From: Roseomonas aerilata DSM 19363
GTDB lineage: Bacteria > Pseudomonadota > Alphaproteobacteria > Acetobacterales > Acetobacteraceae
Assembly: GCF_000711725.1 (NCBI RefSeq)
Contig: NZ_JONP01000009.1
Location: forward strand, 161,821 to 225,820
DNA: 64,000 bases
Direction of reading: 5' to 3'
How positions within the stretch are numbered: position 1 is the first letter of the stretch; each line of letters opens with the position of its first letter. Made by a program: the position numbers and the translations under genes. The notes under the pieces were generated by a model. That model was given only the letters and a program-made list of their open reading frames with translations. It did not search any database and had not been told where the DNA came from. Positions 17,707 through 26,403 of this stretch are shown here, in pieces.

Positions 17707-17828
17707 CCCGGCGGGCCGCGAATCCTGCTTCGCCCTCGCGGCCGAGGTGAAGCACGGCATCAACGCCGCCATAGGCGCCAGCCCGCCGCGCCGGTCGAAC
17801 CCGGCGCGGAGCAGGGGAGGATGCGCCT

Positions 17829-19100
17829 TCAGCCCTGCCCGGCGAGGATCGGATGCAGGCAGGAGCCCTGGCGCGACAGCACCTCGGACCAGCCGCGGAT
17901 GAGCTTCTGGTAGGCGCGCCCGGCGGCCCGCGGCTTGCGATCGAGGTCGTAGAGGCCGCGTGGGTTCACCTTGCCGCGCTGCTGGCGGAGCGCCACGTCC
18001 CAGTCCACCTGGTCCGTCAGCGAGTACCAGGTGAAGCCGAGGATCGGCACGCCGTCCTGCCGCAGCCGCATGACGCCGGCCCACTGCTTCCACAGCCAGC
18101 GCTCGGCCTCGTCGCCATTCGGCCCCTCGTCGCAATTTGTCTCGGTGTGCATCACCGGCAGGCGGTAGCGGTCGTGGTAGAGGCGCGTGACGGGCCCGTA
18201 GCCGAAGACCTCCCCGGCCCAGCGGCTGCTGCCCTCGCCGGTAATGAGATGCTCGTTCGTGGCGTACCAGTCGTTGCCCATGATGCAGTGGCGGCGCAGG
18301 TCCTGCGTCATGAAGAAGCGGTACTCGTCGCGCGTCATGCCGTTGTCGAGCAGGAACTCGTACATCGCGCTGCACACGCGCTGGCCGTAGTTGAGGTCGA
18401 GCGTCAGGAAACGTTCGCCGTTGCGGAAATCAGCGTGGGCGAGGGCCGCGGGGCATTCGGGGTGGAAGTGCTCGGTCGATTCGGACTGCACGAAGAGCGC
18501 GTCCGGCCGCACCTCCAGGATCTTGTGCATGGCGAGCACGTTGGCGCGCACGACGTTCTTGATGGCCGTAACGTAGGAGCGATCGTCCTTCGCCTGCTCG
18601 TTCCACCACCCGTACTTGGCGGAGAAGACTGCCGTGATGAACATCTCGTTCACGGGGGTGTAGAGCTGCACCCACGGAAAGCGCCGAGCGAAGGCACCGG
18701 CGTAGTCGGCGAAGAGTTCCGGGAAGTCGATATTCTGGAAATCGCCGATCCAGTCCGGCACGCCGAAATGGCAGAGATCGACGATCGGCACCGTGCCCTG
18801 CAGGCGAAGCGCGTCAAAGGCTTCCTCGGCAAAGCTGAAATCGTAGCGGCCGGGCGCTACGAAGCAGCGGTGCAGCTGCGGGCCGTAGCGGAGATAGCCG
18901 CAGCCCGTCTCCCGGACGAGGGCGAAGTCCTCGCGCCAGCGGTCGTAGTGGCCGCACTCGGCCAGCTGGTCGCGGCGGATGCGGCCCCCGTCGATGGTGG
19001 GAGCGCTGTTCTCGATGCCCGTCGCGAACATGAAGCCCGGCCGGGCGGCCGGCGCGACGGCGGCGAAACGCGCGGCGGCGGCTTCGTTGAAGTCCAGCAT
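17829..19100 (-). CDS. divergent glycoside hydrolase family 1-like protein
   Basis: A 423-residue TIM-barrel protein resembling family 1 beta-glycosidases. The expected acid/base Glu is Glu152 in YTPVNEMF, where classical members have TFNEP, and the nucleophile is probably Glu320 in PVMHTETNCDEG, where classical members have I/VTENG. Other barrel segments fit (TVPIVDLCHFGVPDW; LGFTWYSLTDQVDW; GLYDLDRKPRAAG). No signal peptide, so cytoplasmic. The gene stands 137 bases downstream of a DHH phosphoesterase gene. The changed motif surroundings suggest an unusual substrate; a plain beta-glucosidase role is not certain. Confidence 0.8.
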   Translation of the reverse strand: MLDFNEAAAARFAAVAPAARPGFMFATGIENSAPTIDGGRIRRDQLAECGHYDRWREDFALVRETGCGYLRYGPQLHRCFVAPGRYDFSFAEEAFDALRLQGTVPIVDLCHFGVPDWIGDFQNIDFPELFADYAGAFARRFPWVQLYTPVNEMFITAVFSAKYGWWNEQAKDDRSYVTAIKNVVRANVLAMHKILEVRPDALFVQSESTEHFHPECPAALAHADFRNGERFLTLDLNYGQRVCSAMYEFLLDNGMTRDEYRFFMTQDLRRHCIMGNDWYATNEHLITGEGSSRWAGEVFGYGPVTRLYHDRYRLPVMHTETNCDEGPNGDEAERWLWKQWAGVMRLRQDGVPILGFTWYSLTDQVDWDVALRQQRGKVNPRGLYDLDRKPRAAGRAYQKLIRGWSEVLSRQGSCLHPILAGQG

Positions 19101-19237
19101 GACCTTACCCTTGTCCCGGGAGGCCCCCCGCCTCCTCTCACGGGGACGTTATCGTTAGATCACGCATTGTTGAAGTGTTTTCTTGCGTTCTGCCGGCCTC
19201 TTTCGCGGGCGTGGTCCCGCTCGCCGGCCTGACTCGA

Positions 19238-20344
19238 CTATCCCTCCATCGGCGCGGAGGGGAAGGGCGGCACCTGTAACGCGGCGTCAAAACCCAGCCC
19301 TGTGACAAAGCGGTTCCAAGCCGCCGCCTCCAGCGCTCCGCCGGAGGCCTGGGGATGCCCGTTGCCGTACTGCACGGGGTCAGCCCCCTCCGGCCGGTGA
19401 TCGGCGAAGAAGCGAATGAGATCCGTGCCCGACCCGGCGCGCGCGGCGAAATGTACCCAGCCCGGCCGGTAGCCCGTATTGGCGGCGATCACGACCTTTC
19501 CCTTCAGCCGTCCCTTCCACTGCTGGGCGATCAGCGGGTGGATCTGGCAGGCCGAGTGCAGCGGGATGATCGCCACCTGCCCCTGGATGCGCGGCGCCGC
19601 GCGCCGGCCCTCCGCCAGTGCCTCCTGCACCTCGGCCCTGGCGGCCAGCAGCGCGGCCGTCTCGGGGTGCTCGCCCGACAGCACCTCCTTGGGGCCGCCT
19701 GCCTTCATCAGCAGCGCGAGGGCAGGGCCCGCATCGCCCGCGCTCGCCCGCCGCGGCGCGTTGACGAGGGAGACGGCGTTTCTCAGGGCGGTAATCCCCC
19801 AGCGCTCCCGAGCCGCCGCCAGCTCCGCGAAGCCTGCACCCTCCTCCATGTCGCCGATGATGCCGACGCCCGCGAGCCAGAGAAGGTCGTCCGCCTCCGT
19901 GATCCCCGCCGCGCACCACCAGGCGAGAAGCGAGGTGGTCGGCGTGGGGTGCAGGCCGTGCCCGCTGATAAGCACCGCCTCCTCCGGCACGCCGGTCGGG
20001 ACATGGTGGTCGATCAACACTGTCGGCACGCCGGGCCGCGGCGGTTCCACCCGGGTGCCGAGGTCGGCGATGATGAGCCCGCCCATCCCGCGCCCACGAA
20101 GCTCCGCCGCCATCTCCGGGGACCAGACATTCTCGCCCCGCCCGAGCACCCGCACCTCTGTCGCACGGCCGGTGCGAGCGAGGGCGCGTACGAGGATGGC
20201 GGTGGAGGAGAGCCCGTCCGCGTCGTGGTGGCCGAGGATGAGGATCGGCTTCGCCGCATCGAAGCCGGCCAGGGCGACACGGAACTCCGCCTGCCGGGCC
20301 GCGACCCAGGCCGCGTCCGGTGATCCCGCTGTGTTCGTGTCCAT
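19238..20344 (-). CDS. DHH family phosphoesterase
   Basis: A 368-residue protein of the DHH superfamily (RecJ, nanoRNase, PPX-like). Metal motifs are visible: GHHDADGLSS (residues 38-47), IADLGTRV, the name-giving TVLIDHHVP, and the C-terminal DHHA1-type GNGHPQASGGALEAA. Such proteins cleave short oligonucleotides, cyclic dinucleotide products or single-stranded DNA. It is too short for RecJ and lacks its OB domain. Substrate unresolved. Neighbours give no hint. Confidence 0.85.
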   Translation of the reverse strand: MDTNTAGSPDAAWVAARQAEFRVALAGFDAAKPILILGHHDADGLSSTAILVRALARTGRATEVRVLGRGENVWSPEMAAELRGRGMGGLIIADLGTRVEPPRPGVPTVLIDHHVPTGVPEEAVLISGHGLHPTPTTSLLAWWCAAGITEADDLLWLAGVGIIGDMEEGAGFAELAAARERWGITALRNAVSLVNAPRRASAGDAGPALALLMKAGGPKEVLSGEHPETAALLAARAEVQEALAEGRRAAPRIQGQVAIIPLHSACQIHPLIAQQWKGRLKGKVVIAANTGYRPGWVHFAARAGSGTDLIRFFADHRPEGADPVQYGNGHPQASGGALEAAAWNRFVTGLGFDAALQVPPFPSAPMEG

Positions 20345-20412
20345 GAGAACCTTCCCGTTCCGCCGGGTCAGGAACCCGCGGGGCCGGGGAAGGTTGGGGC
20401 TGACGCCGCCGC

Positions 20413-21987
20413 TCAGGGGCTGGCGGACTGGCCGCCGGGGCTCGCCTCCGGGCCGGTGCCGTTCGTGGGCACCGCGCGCTGCGGTGCTGCCTGACGCTCC
20501 CGCGCGAGCTGCCCGCCCAGCTCCGACAGCTCCCGCCGCTGCTGCTCCAGCCGGGCCTGCGCCTCGGCGACCTGCCCGGTCAGTTCCTGCCGGCGCTGCT
20601 CAAGGCTCCGCACCTCGTTCCGCAGGCTCTGCGCTTGGTCGCGAAGCTGGGACTGCTCCTGGCGCGCGCCATCGGCGGTGACGGAGATCTGCTGCACCTG
20701 CGCCTCCATGCTGCGCATGCGGCCGCCCGCCTCGTCCGCGGCGCGGTTCACGCCGGCCAGACGCCCCTCTGCCTCCCGCAGGGCCGCCTGCCGGGTGGCC
20801 AGCTCCGCCGTCACCGCGTCGGCCTGGGAACGCGCGGCCTGCAGGCGGCGCTCCTCGGCGGTCGTGCCCTCGCGTAGCTCAGCGAGGTGGCGCTCGGCCG
20901 CGGCGACCTGCGTGCGAAGCTCGGCGCTGCGCGCCTCCAAGCCACGCAGCGTGTTCGCCGCCTCGTCCCGCGCGGCAGAGATGCGCGTCAGCTCGGCCTG
21001 CGCCTGGGTCACGGCGGACTGGCGCTCGTTCACGCTGCCCTCTGCGCTGGCCAGGGCGGTGCGAAGGTCGTTCAGGCGTCGCTCCGCAACGCCTGTGGAG
21101 TCCGTAAGCCCCGCCGAGCGCGTCTCCAGCGTGCGGACCCGGCCGGCAGCCTCGTCTGCGGCCTGGTTCGTGCGCGCGAGCCGCGTATCGGCCTCGGCGA
21201 TGGAGGCGCGGCGCGCAGCGAGGTCGCGCTCTGCGGCGGAGGTGTCGTTGCGGAGTCTGGCGAGGCGCCCCTCGGTTTCGGTGCTCGCGCGCTGCCGCTC
21301 CGTGAGGGATCGCTGCGCCTCCTCGATCGAGGTCCGCAGCGCGGCGAGGCGCCCGTTCTCCGCCACGCCCTGCTGGCGCAGATCGCCCAGGCGGCGCTCC
21401 TCAGCGGCGGCGGCCTCGCGCAGTCCGGAGAGACGGCGCTCCTCCGCCGTCGTCCGCTCGTTTAGCGCGGCCAGCCGTCCGTCCTGCGCGGTGGATTGCT
21501 CGCGCAGCCCCGCGAGGCGGCGCTCGGCCGCGGAAACCTGTTCCTGCAAGCCGGCGAGGTTGCGCTCGGCTTCAGCAATGGTGCCGCGCCGCTCCTCCGT
21601 CACCTGATGGAGCTGCCCGGCGTCGTTCTGCAGCCCGGCAAGGCGGCGCTCCTCGGTTGAAAGTCGCTCCCGCAGCGCGCGGGCCTGCTGCTCGGCCGCG
21701 GCGCGCGAGCGCTGTGAGGTGGCGAGCGCGCGCTGCGCCTGCGCCAGCCTTCCTTCGAGCGCGGCCAGGTCGCCGGCGGCACGCCGCTCGGCGGCAAGGG
21801 TCGATTCGAGTTCTCCCACCCGCTGCTGCAGTGCGGAGCCGCGCGCCTGGGAAGCCTGAAGGGAGCTCTCCATCGACGCGATGCGCGAGTTCGGCTGGAT
21901 CGAGACGCCGCATCCCGCCAGGGGGGCGATGAGCACCGGCACCATGGCCAGGACGGCCGGCCGCGACCAGAGCGGGACATTCACCAT
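20413..21987 (-). CDS. coiled-coil lipoprotein with 14-residue repeats
   Basis: A 524-residue protein. Residues 1-26 form a lipoprotein signal with lipobox PLAGC. From about residue 30 to 500 the chain is one long predicted coiled coil. Its middle is built of about 20 tandem 14-residue (two-heptad) units of the form ERRLAGLREQSTAQ, ERRLSGLREAAAAE, EGRLARLRNDTSAA, with two 7-residue half units inserted. The C-terminal 25 residues are Pro/Gly/Ser-rich. A lipid-anchored rod of this length could span a large part of the periplasm. I do not recognise a named family; it may be a spacer or envelope-tether protein. Preceded by a weak ribosome-binding site at 21987. Confidence 0.8.
   Translation of the reverse strand: MVNVPLWSRPAVLAMVPVLIAPLAGCGVSIQPNSRIASMESSLQASQARGSALQQRVGELESTLAAERRAAGDLAALEGRLAQAQRALATSQRSRAAAEQQARALRERLSTEERRLAGLQNDAGQLHQVTEERRGTIAEAERNLAGLQEQVSAAERRLAGLREQSTAQDGRLAALNERTTAEERRLSGLREAAAAEERRLGDLRQQGVAENGRLAALRTSIEEAQRSLTERQRASTETEGRLARLRNDTSAAERDLAARRASIAEADTRLARTNQAADEAAGRVRTLETRSAGLTDSTGVAERRLNDLRTALASAEGSVNERQSAVTQAQAELTRISAARDEAANTLRGLEARSAELRTQVAAAERHLAELREGTTAEERRLQAARSQADAVTAELATRQAALREAEGRLAGVNRAADEAGGRMRSMEAQVQQISVTADGARQEQSQLRDQAQSLRNEVRSLEQRRQELTGQVAEAQARLEQQRRELSELGGQLARERQAAPQRAVPTNGTGPEASPGGQSASP
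20790..21560 (-). repeat. tandem 42-base (14-codon) repeat inside the coiled-coil gene
   Basis: Degenerate 42-base units encode consecutive 14-residue segments starting (E/D)(R/G)RL. Most share the pattern GRL or ERRL-x-x-L-R in the first seven residues. The array is interrupted twice by 21-base half units, which keeps the heptad phase. Boundaries are approximate. Confidence 0.65.
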
Positions 21988-22063
21988 CGGACCAACCCCC
22001 TTGTGCCGCACCGGGCGGCGCGGGATTGCGACCTGTCCGGGCCGCCGCGTCAAGCACCCGCTG

Positions 22064-22080
22064 CCGGTGCCGGGCACCGG
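22064..22080 (-). terminator. hairpin between two minus-strand genes
   Basis: A perfect 7-base inverted repeat (CCGGTGC / GCACCGG, 3-base loop) lies between the 70-residue protein gene and the coiled-coil lipoprotein gene. It may end the former or fold in the leader of the latter. Confidence 0.35.
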
Positions 22081-22163
22081 ATTCCGCCGAAAGTTTATGT
22101 CCGGGCACCGAGCCGCGGCTCAAATCCGCGTCAGTTCGCGGCCGGCGGATGAAAGGCCGAGTC

Positions 22164-22376
22164 TCAGGGTGCGGGGGACCGCCCCAACTGCCACTGGCGC
22201 TGCACTTCCGCGTGCACCGCCTCGGACGTTACCCCAGGGCGCACGATGACCTCCGCGCCGTTCAGGCGGAAGCGGTGCGCCACCCCATCGCGATTCGCCT
22301 TCTCGATGCAGCGGTGGATGACGTGGGGCAGGTAGTCGGTCTCGCTTGTCGTGTAGTCCTTTATCGCCTGTGCCAA
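22164..22376 (-). CDS. small hypothetical protein
   Basis: A 70-residue soluble protein beginning at a TTG codon with a strong GGGGAGG site 6-7 bases upstream, which decides the start. Sequence has an N-terminal helix (AIKDYTTSETDYLPHVIHRC), then a beta-like strand pair HRFRLNGAEVIVRPG and a C-terminal helix ending QRQWQLG. No known motif. It lies 95 bases downstream of the NCS2 permease gene on the same strand and could be the last gene of that operon, though nothing ties it functionally. Confidence 0.65.
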   Translation of the reverse strand: MAQAIKDYTTSETDYLPHVIHRCIEKANRDGVAHRFRLNGAEVIVRPGVTSEAVHAEVQRQWQLGRSPAP

Positions 22377-22471
22377 GGCTGCCTCCCCTTCTTTGTGGAG
22401 CTAGCCTAGGCAGGAGCGGGCGCGAGGTCACGTGGCTTTCGCGCCCCCGTTGCATGACCTCGCCAGGGCCC

Positions 22472-24043
22472 TCAATCGGCGGGCGCGGCCGCCCTGGGGG
22501 AGGGCGCCAGGACCGGCGAGCGCCCGCAGGCATAGAGGAAGCCCGCCACCAGCAAGTAGGCGAGGGTGACGCCGGGGCTGTGCCCGATCCCCACGGCCTC
22601 GCCATGCATGAAGCCGAAGAAGGTGAGGACGGCGCCGGCTGCGGCGAAGGCGGCAGCCTTGGAATATTCCTTCTCGATCACGCAGACGGCGATCGCGCCG
22701 AGGACCAGCCCCGCGAGGATCGCCCCGCCGCCGAGCACCGCCAGACCCGGGTAGAGCACGCCCAGCCCCGCCAACTTGTCCATGCCGACGGCCGCCGCGT
22801 TCGTGCCCGCGGCGCCCAGCGCCCCGTCCACGAGGTTCTTTGCCCAGGCCGCGAGATGCGGCGCAAGGGCGAGCACCACCGCCGGCGCGTGGCTTCGCGG
22901 CGTCTCCTGGAAGGCCTGCGCGCCGATCAGCATCGCGATGTAGAGCAGGATGGGCGAGATCGCGACGGTGGGGATGAGGTCCAGCAGCACGGATGCGATG
23001 CCGAGCCAGGTGAGCACCAGCACCGCGATGCCAGTGACGAGCGAGTACCCGACCCGCCCACCCATGGCCTTCCAGCCGGGATGGCCGATATAGACCGCAT
23101 TGATGAACGGGTTACCCATGAGGCAGCCGATGAGGCTGATGACGCCATCCGCGGTCAGCACGCGCGTGGTGGGATAGTGGTCGCCCGCCGCCTCAGCGCT
23201 CTCGACATTGTCCATGGCTTCCACGAGGTCGTAGATGCCGAAGGGGATGGCGGTGACGAGGATGACGCCGAGGAACTCGAAGCCGCCGAAGACATGGCCG
23301 AGCGCCGGCACGGGAATCGAGAAGCCGATGTTGCCGAGCGCCGCCAGCAACCGCGAACCGTCCACCCCGCCCACGGGCATGCCGATCAGCACGCTCCCCC
23401 AAGCCACGAACACGCCGACCGCGATGGCGACCAGCCCCGCCGGGATGCCGCGCGGGTAGCGGAAGCCGCCGAAGAAGGCGACCAGGATCACACCGAAGCA
23501 GACGAGGCCGATCACAGGCGTCATAAACACCTCCAGCGCCGGCCGCATGGCGATGAAGGTGACGGAAACACCGGCCAACGTGCCGAGCAGCGCGGCGCGC
23601 GGCGTCACGCGCCGGATGAGGGGCGCGATGAAGCCGCCGATCATCAGGATGAAGCTCTGCACGAAGACCCAGGCGAGCCCCGCCTCCCAGCCGCGCACGG
23701 GATTGCCGGTCTGGAGGGAGATCGGCAGCATGATCACCAGCACGACGATGAACATGTGCGGCACGCTGATGCCGGAGGGCAGGGCGCAGACATCCGCCCG
23801 CCCCGTGCGCCGCGCGAGCTGGTAGCCGAGCCAGGCGTAATAGGCGGTGGAGAGGAAGAGCATCAGGCCTACCGCCGGCAGGATACGCCCGAACGTGATC
23901 GCATCCGGCATTTTCAGCACGAAGCGCAGCAGCACGCTGAGCGTGAGGATGTTCACCAGGATGTTCGTGCCGAAGCCGAACAACGCGTTCCAGTCCCCTG
24001 GCGTCCAAAGCTTCGGCCGGAACGCGCCCGTGCTCGCTGACAT
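22472..24043 (-). CDS. NCS2-like nucleobase/xanthine-type permease
   Basis: A 523-residue inner-membrane protein with about 13-14 hydrophobic segments and the layout of the NCS2/AzgA-type permeases, which import purines, uracil, xanthine or related ring compounds with protons. The N-terminal FGFGTNILVNILTLSVLL, the segment LPSGISVPHMFIVVLVIMLP and the GNPFINAVYIGHPGWKAMGGR region resemble the family's substrate-site helices. Start 24043 has GGGGACGAGG upstream and lies 14 bases after the cysteine hydrolase gene. Its place at the end of an amide-hydrolase/ABC operon suggests uptake of a nitrogen-rich heterocycle or amide. Substrate is inference. Confidence 0.8.
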   Translation of the reverse strand: MSASTGAFRPKLWTPGDWNALFGFGTNILVNILTLSVLLRFVLKMPDAITFGRILPAVGLMLFLSTAYYAWLGYQLARRTGRADVCALPSGISVPHMFIVVLVIMLPISLQTGNPVRGWEAGLAWVFVQSFILMIGGFIAPLIRRVTPRAALLGTLAGVSVTFIAMRPALEVFMTPVIGLVCFGVILVAFFGGFRYPRGIPAGLVAIAVGVFVAWGSVLIGMPVGGVDGSRLLAALGNIGFSIPVPALGHVFGGFEFLGVILVTAIPFGIYDLVEAMDNVESAEAAGDHYPTTRVLTADGVISLIGCLMGNPFINAVYIGHPGWKAMGGRVGYSLVTGIAVLVLTWLGIASVLLDLIPTVAISPILLYIAMLIGAQAFQETPRSHAPAVVLALAPHLAAWAKNLVDGALGAAGTNAAAVGMDKLAGLGVLYPGLAVLGGGAILAGLVLGAIAVCVIEKEYSKAAAFAAAGAVLTFFGFMHGEAVGIGHSPGVTLAYLLVAGFLYACGRSPVLAPSPRAAAPAD

Positions 24044-24057
24044 GACCTCGTCCCCTT

Positions 24058-24723
24058 CTACCCGAGCGCCGAGATGGCGGCCGCCGATGTCGAGACCCAG
24101 CCGAAGATCCCGCCCTGGGCCTTGATCATCGCGAGGCCTGCGGCATGGAACTCGGGGAAGTAGGAGGCGCAGCAATCGGCGAGGACGACGCAGCGGTAAC
24201 CGCGGTCGTTCGCCTCCCGCACGGTGGTGTGGATGCAGACCTCCGTGGTGACGCCGGCGACAAGCAGCGTCTCCACGCCGCGATTGCGCAGCATCGTGTC
24301 GAGGTCGGTCGCGTAGAAGGCACCCTTGCCGGGCTTGTCGATCACCGGCTCGCCCGACGCTGGTGCGAGTTCCGGTACGATGTCATGCCCCGGCTCGCCC
24401 CGGACGAGGATACGTCCCATGGGACCGGGGGCGCCGATACGCACCGAGGGGTCACCGCGGGCGATCTTGGCCGGGGGCGCGTCGGACAGGTCGGGCCTGT
24501 GCCCCTCCCGCGTGTGCAGCACGAGCAGCCCGGCGGCCCGGGCGGCATCGAGCACCGTGCGGCAGGGCCCGATGGCGGCAGCAAGGCGGGAGACATCGTT
24601 GCCAAGGCTCTCCCCGAAGCCGCCGGGTTCGAGGAAATCGCGCTGCATGTCGATGATGAGCAGGGCGGTCCGCGCAGGATCGATGCTCAGGGGGGCTGGC
24701 TCGGCCTCGATCACCTGCGGCAT
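24058..24723 (-). CDS. isochorismatase-family cysteine hydrolase, biuret hydrolase-like
   Basis: A 221-residue cysteine hydrolase. The expected triad is Asp25 ([10 protein letters not shown]), Lys133 (IDKPGKGAF) and Cys163 ([10 protein letters not shown]). Unlike generic members it shares long stretches with what I know of the biuret hydrolase BiuH of Rhizobium: [30 protein letters not shown] and [19 protein letters not shown]. BiuH splits biuret to allophanate and ammonia. The related RutB (ureidoacrylate) and AtzB-unrelated hydrolases are alternatives. Gene order beside an AtzG-AtzE pair supports action on a carbamoyl or ureido compound. Exact substrate is inference. Confidence 0.82.
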   Translation of the reverse strand: MPQVIEAEPAPLSIDPARTALLIIDMQRDFLEPGGFGESLGNDVSRLAAAIGPCRTVLDAARAAGLLVLHTREGHRPDLSDAPPAKIARGDPSVRIGAPGPMGRILVRGEPGHDIVPELAPASGEPVIDKPGKGAFYATDLDTMLRNRGVETLLVAGVTTEVCIHTTVREANDRGYRCVVLADCCASYFPEFHAAGLAMIKAQGGIFGWVSTSAAAISALG

Positions 24724-24787
24724 GGACGGCTCTCCATTGCTGCGGCGGGGTAAGCAATACCTGTGCCGAAGCGGCTGCCTTCTCGCC

Positions 24788-26188
24788 TCAGCCCGCCGCC
24801 ACGCGGCACCCGACCGCGCCGGCCCGTTCCAGCGCGCGCGCGACGCGCAGGGCGAGGTCCTCCCGCCACGGGGCCGCGATCACCTGCACGCCGAGCGGCA
24901 GCCCGCCGTCGAGCCAGACCGGCACGGCGCAGACGGGCAGGCCGATGAAGGAGATCGGCTGCGTGAAGACGCCGATATTCGGTCGCAGCGGCAACGTCGC
25001 GCCGTCCATCACGATCGTCGCCTGTCCGATGGCCGGTGCCCGGCAGGGCGTGGAGGGGGCAAGAAGGATGTCGACGTTGTCAAACAGCGCCAGCACCCTC
25101 TCGCGGTACCAGCGGCGGAAACGCTGCGCGCGGTGGACCCAGGCGGCCGGGATCGCGGCGCCCGCGATCAGGCGGTCGCGCGTTGCGGGATCGAAGTCCC
25201 CTGGCCGCTCCCGCAGCCGGTCGAGGTGCAGCGCCGCGCCCTCGGCCGCCGTGATAACGTAGGCGGCGGCGCGGGCCCGCGCGGCCTCGGGCAGCTCGAC
25301 GGGGGCCTCTGCCCCGAGCGCGGCAGCCACATGTGCCAGCGCCGCGAAGCAATCGGGATCGCCGTTGCGCGCGAAATGCCCGCCGAGGACAGCGATGCGC
25401 AAGCCACCCGCGCCGTCCTCGATCGCGCCCGACACCGGCTCGGGCGAACGCGGCGCCTGGGCGGGATCGTCGGCGTCGGCGCCCTGCATGGCGTCGTAGG
25501 AGAGCGCGAGATCGGCGACGGAGCGGCCGAGCGGCCCGAGATGGTCGAAGGAACCGACGAAGGGAAAGCTGCCGGCGCGGCTGAGCCGCCCGTAGGTCGG
25601 CTTCAGCCCGAACAACCCGCAGAAGGCCGAGGGCACGCGAATGGAGCCGTTCGTGTCGGAGCCCAGGGCCAGCGGCACCATCCCCGCCGCCACCGCGCCG
25701 CCCGAGCCGCCGGAGGAGCCGCCTGTCATGCGGGAGGGATCATGCGGGTTGCGCGAGGCGCCGTCATGCGCGTTCTCGCCGGTGAAGTCATAGGCGTACT
25801 CGCCCATGTTCAGCCCGCCGAGGAACACGGCTCCCGCGGCCTCCATCCGCCGCACGAGCGCCCCGTCCCGCGCGGCCGGGGCGCGCCCTCGGTTGATGAG
25901 GGAGCCGGCGCGCGTGGGCAGTCCCTCGATGTCGAAGAGGTTCTTGACCGCGAAGGGCACGCCCGCGAGCGGGCCCGATGCCTCGCCCGCCGCGCGCCGC
26001 GCGTCCACCTGCGCCGCGGTGGCCAGCGCGCGCTCCGCCAGCACGTCGGTGAAGGCGTTCAGCCGCGGGTTCAGCGCCACGATGCGCGACAGCGCCGCCT
26101 CCGTCACCGCACGCGCCGTTACCTCACCCGCCGAGACGGCGGCCGCGATGGAAGTGGCCGTCGCGCCCGGCCCCGTCACCTCGCTCAT
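24788..26188 (-). CDS. AtzE-like amidohydrolase (amidase signature family)
   Basis: A 466-residue amidase-signature enzyme with the Ser-cisSer-Lys triad visible: Lys82 in [12 protein letters not shown], the GGSSGGSGG loop at 156-164 and the nucleophile Ser182 in [12 protein letters not shown]. It is of the AtzE type, best known for deaminating 1-carboxybiuret in cyanuric acid breakdown together with the small subunit AtzG. The call rests on general similarity plus the adjacent AtzG-like gene, whose stop overlaps this start (ATGA at 26185-26188). Many AtzE homologues lie outside s-triazine pathways, so the substrate here is open. The GatA role is unlikely since no GatB or GatC is near. Confidence 0.85.
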   Translation of the reverse strand: MSEVTGPGATATSIAAAVSAGEVTARAVTEAALSRIVALNPRLNAFTDVLAERALATAAQVDARRAAGEASGPLAGVPFAVKNLFDIEGLPTRAGSLINRGRAPAARDGALVRRMEAAGAVFLGGLNMGEYAYDFTGENAHDGASRNPHDPSRMTGGSSGGSGGAVAAGMVPLALGSDTNGSIRVPSAFCGLFGLKPTYGRLSRAGSFPFVGSFDHLGPLGRSVADLALSYDAMQGADADDPAQAPRSPEPVSGAIEDGAGGLRIAVLGGHFARNGDPDCFAALAHVAAALGAEAPVELPEAARARAAAYVITAAEGAALHLDRLRERPGDFDPATRDRLIAGAAIPAAWVHRAQRFRRWYRERVLALFDNVDILLAPSTPCRAPAIGQATIVMDGATLPLRPNIGVFTQPISFIGLPVCAVPVWLDGGLPLGVQVIAAPWREDLALRVARALERAGAVGCRVAAG

Positions 26189-26394
26189 GCCGTAAACACC
26201 GACGCGGGCTCCGCCTCGTCCTCCAGCGGGAAGGAGAGGACGAGCCGCGCGCTGTTGCCGATCGCCCGCAGGTTCGCCAGCACCTCGCCGCGCCAGGCGG
26301 GATCGAGGGGGATGCCGTTCAAGCCCGTGGCCGCGTCGATAAAGGCGAGCAGCGTCGCGTCATCCGGCAGAGCAGGGGAGGGATCGGTGGGCAA
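26185..26394 (-). CDS. AtzG-like small subunit (DUF4089)
   Basis: A 69-residue helical protein of the DUF4089 type. Family pattern: LLAFIDAATGLNGIPLDPAW, then a helix VLANLRAIGNSARLVLSFPL, and a short acidic tail [11 protein letters not shown]. AtzG forms a complex with AtzE, much as GatC does with GatA, and stabilises it. It begins at a TTG with a GAGGAA site and ends overlapping the AtzE-like start, so the two should be made in equal amounts. It follows the fused ABC ATPase gene by 9 bases. Short and easily missed, but well supported by context. Confidence 0.85.
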   Translation of the reverse strand: MPTDPSPALPDDATLLAFIDAATGLNGIPLDPAWRGEVLANLRAIGNSARLVLSFPLEDEAEPASVFTA

Positions 26395-26403
26395 GGGCGT
26401 TCC

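Noticed and set aside
20790..21560. Repeat array that might be taken for a CRISPR or satellite
   Set aside because: The 42-base units are degenerate, in frame and encode heptad repeats; there are no spacers.
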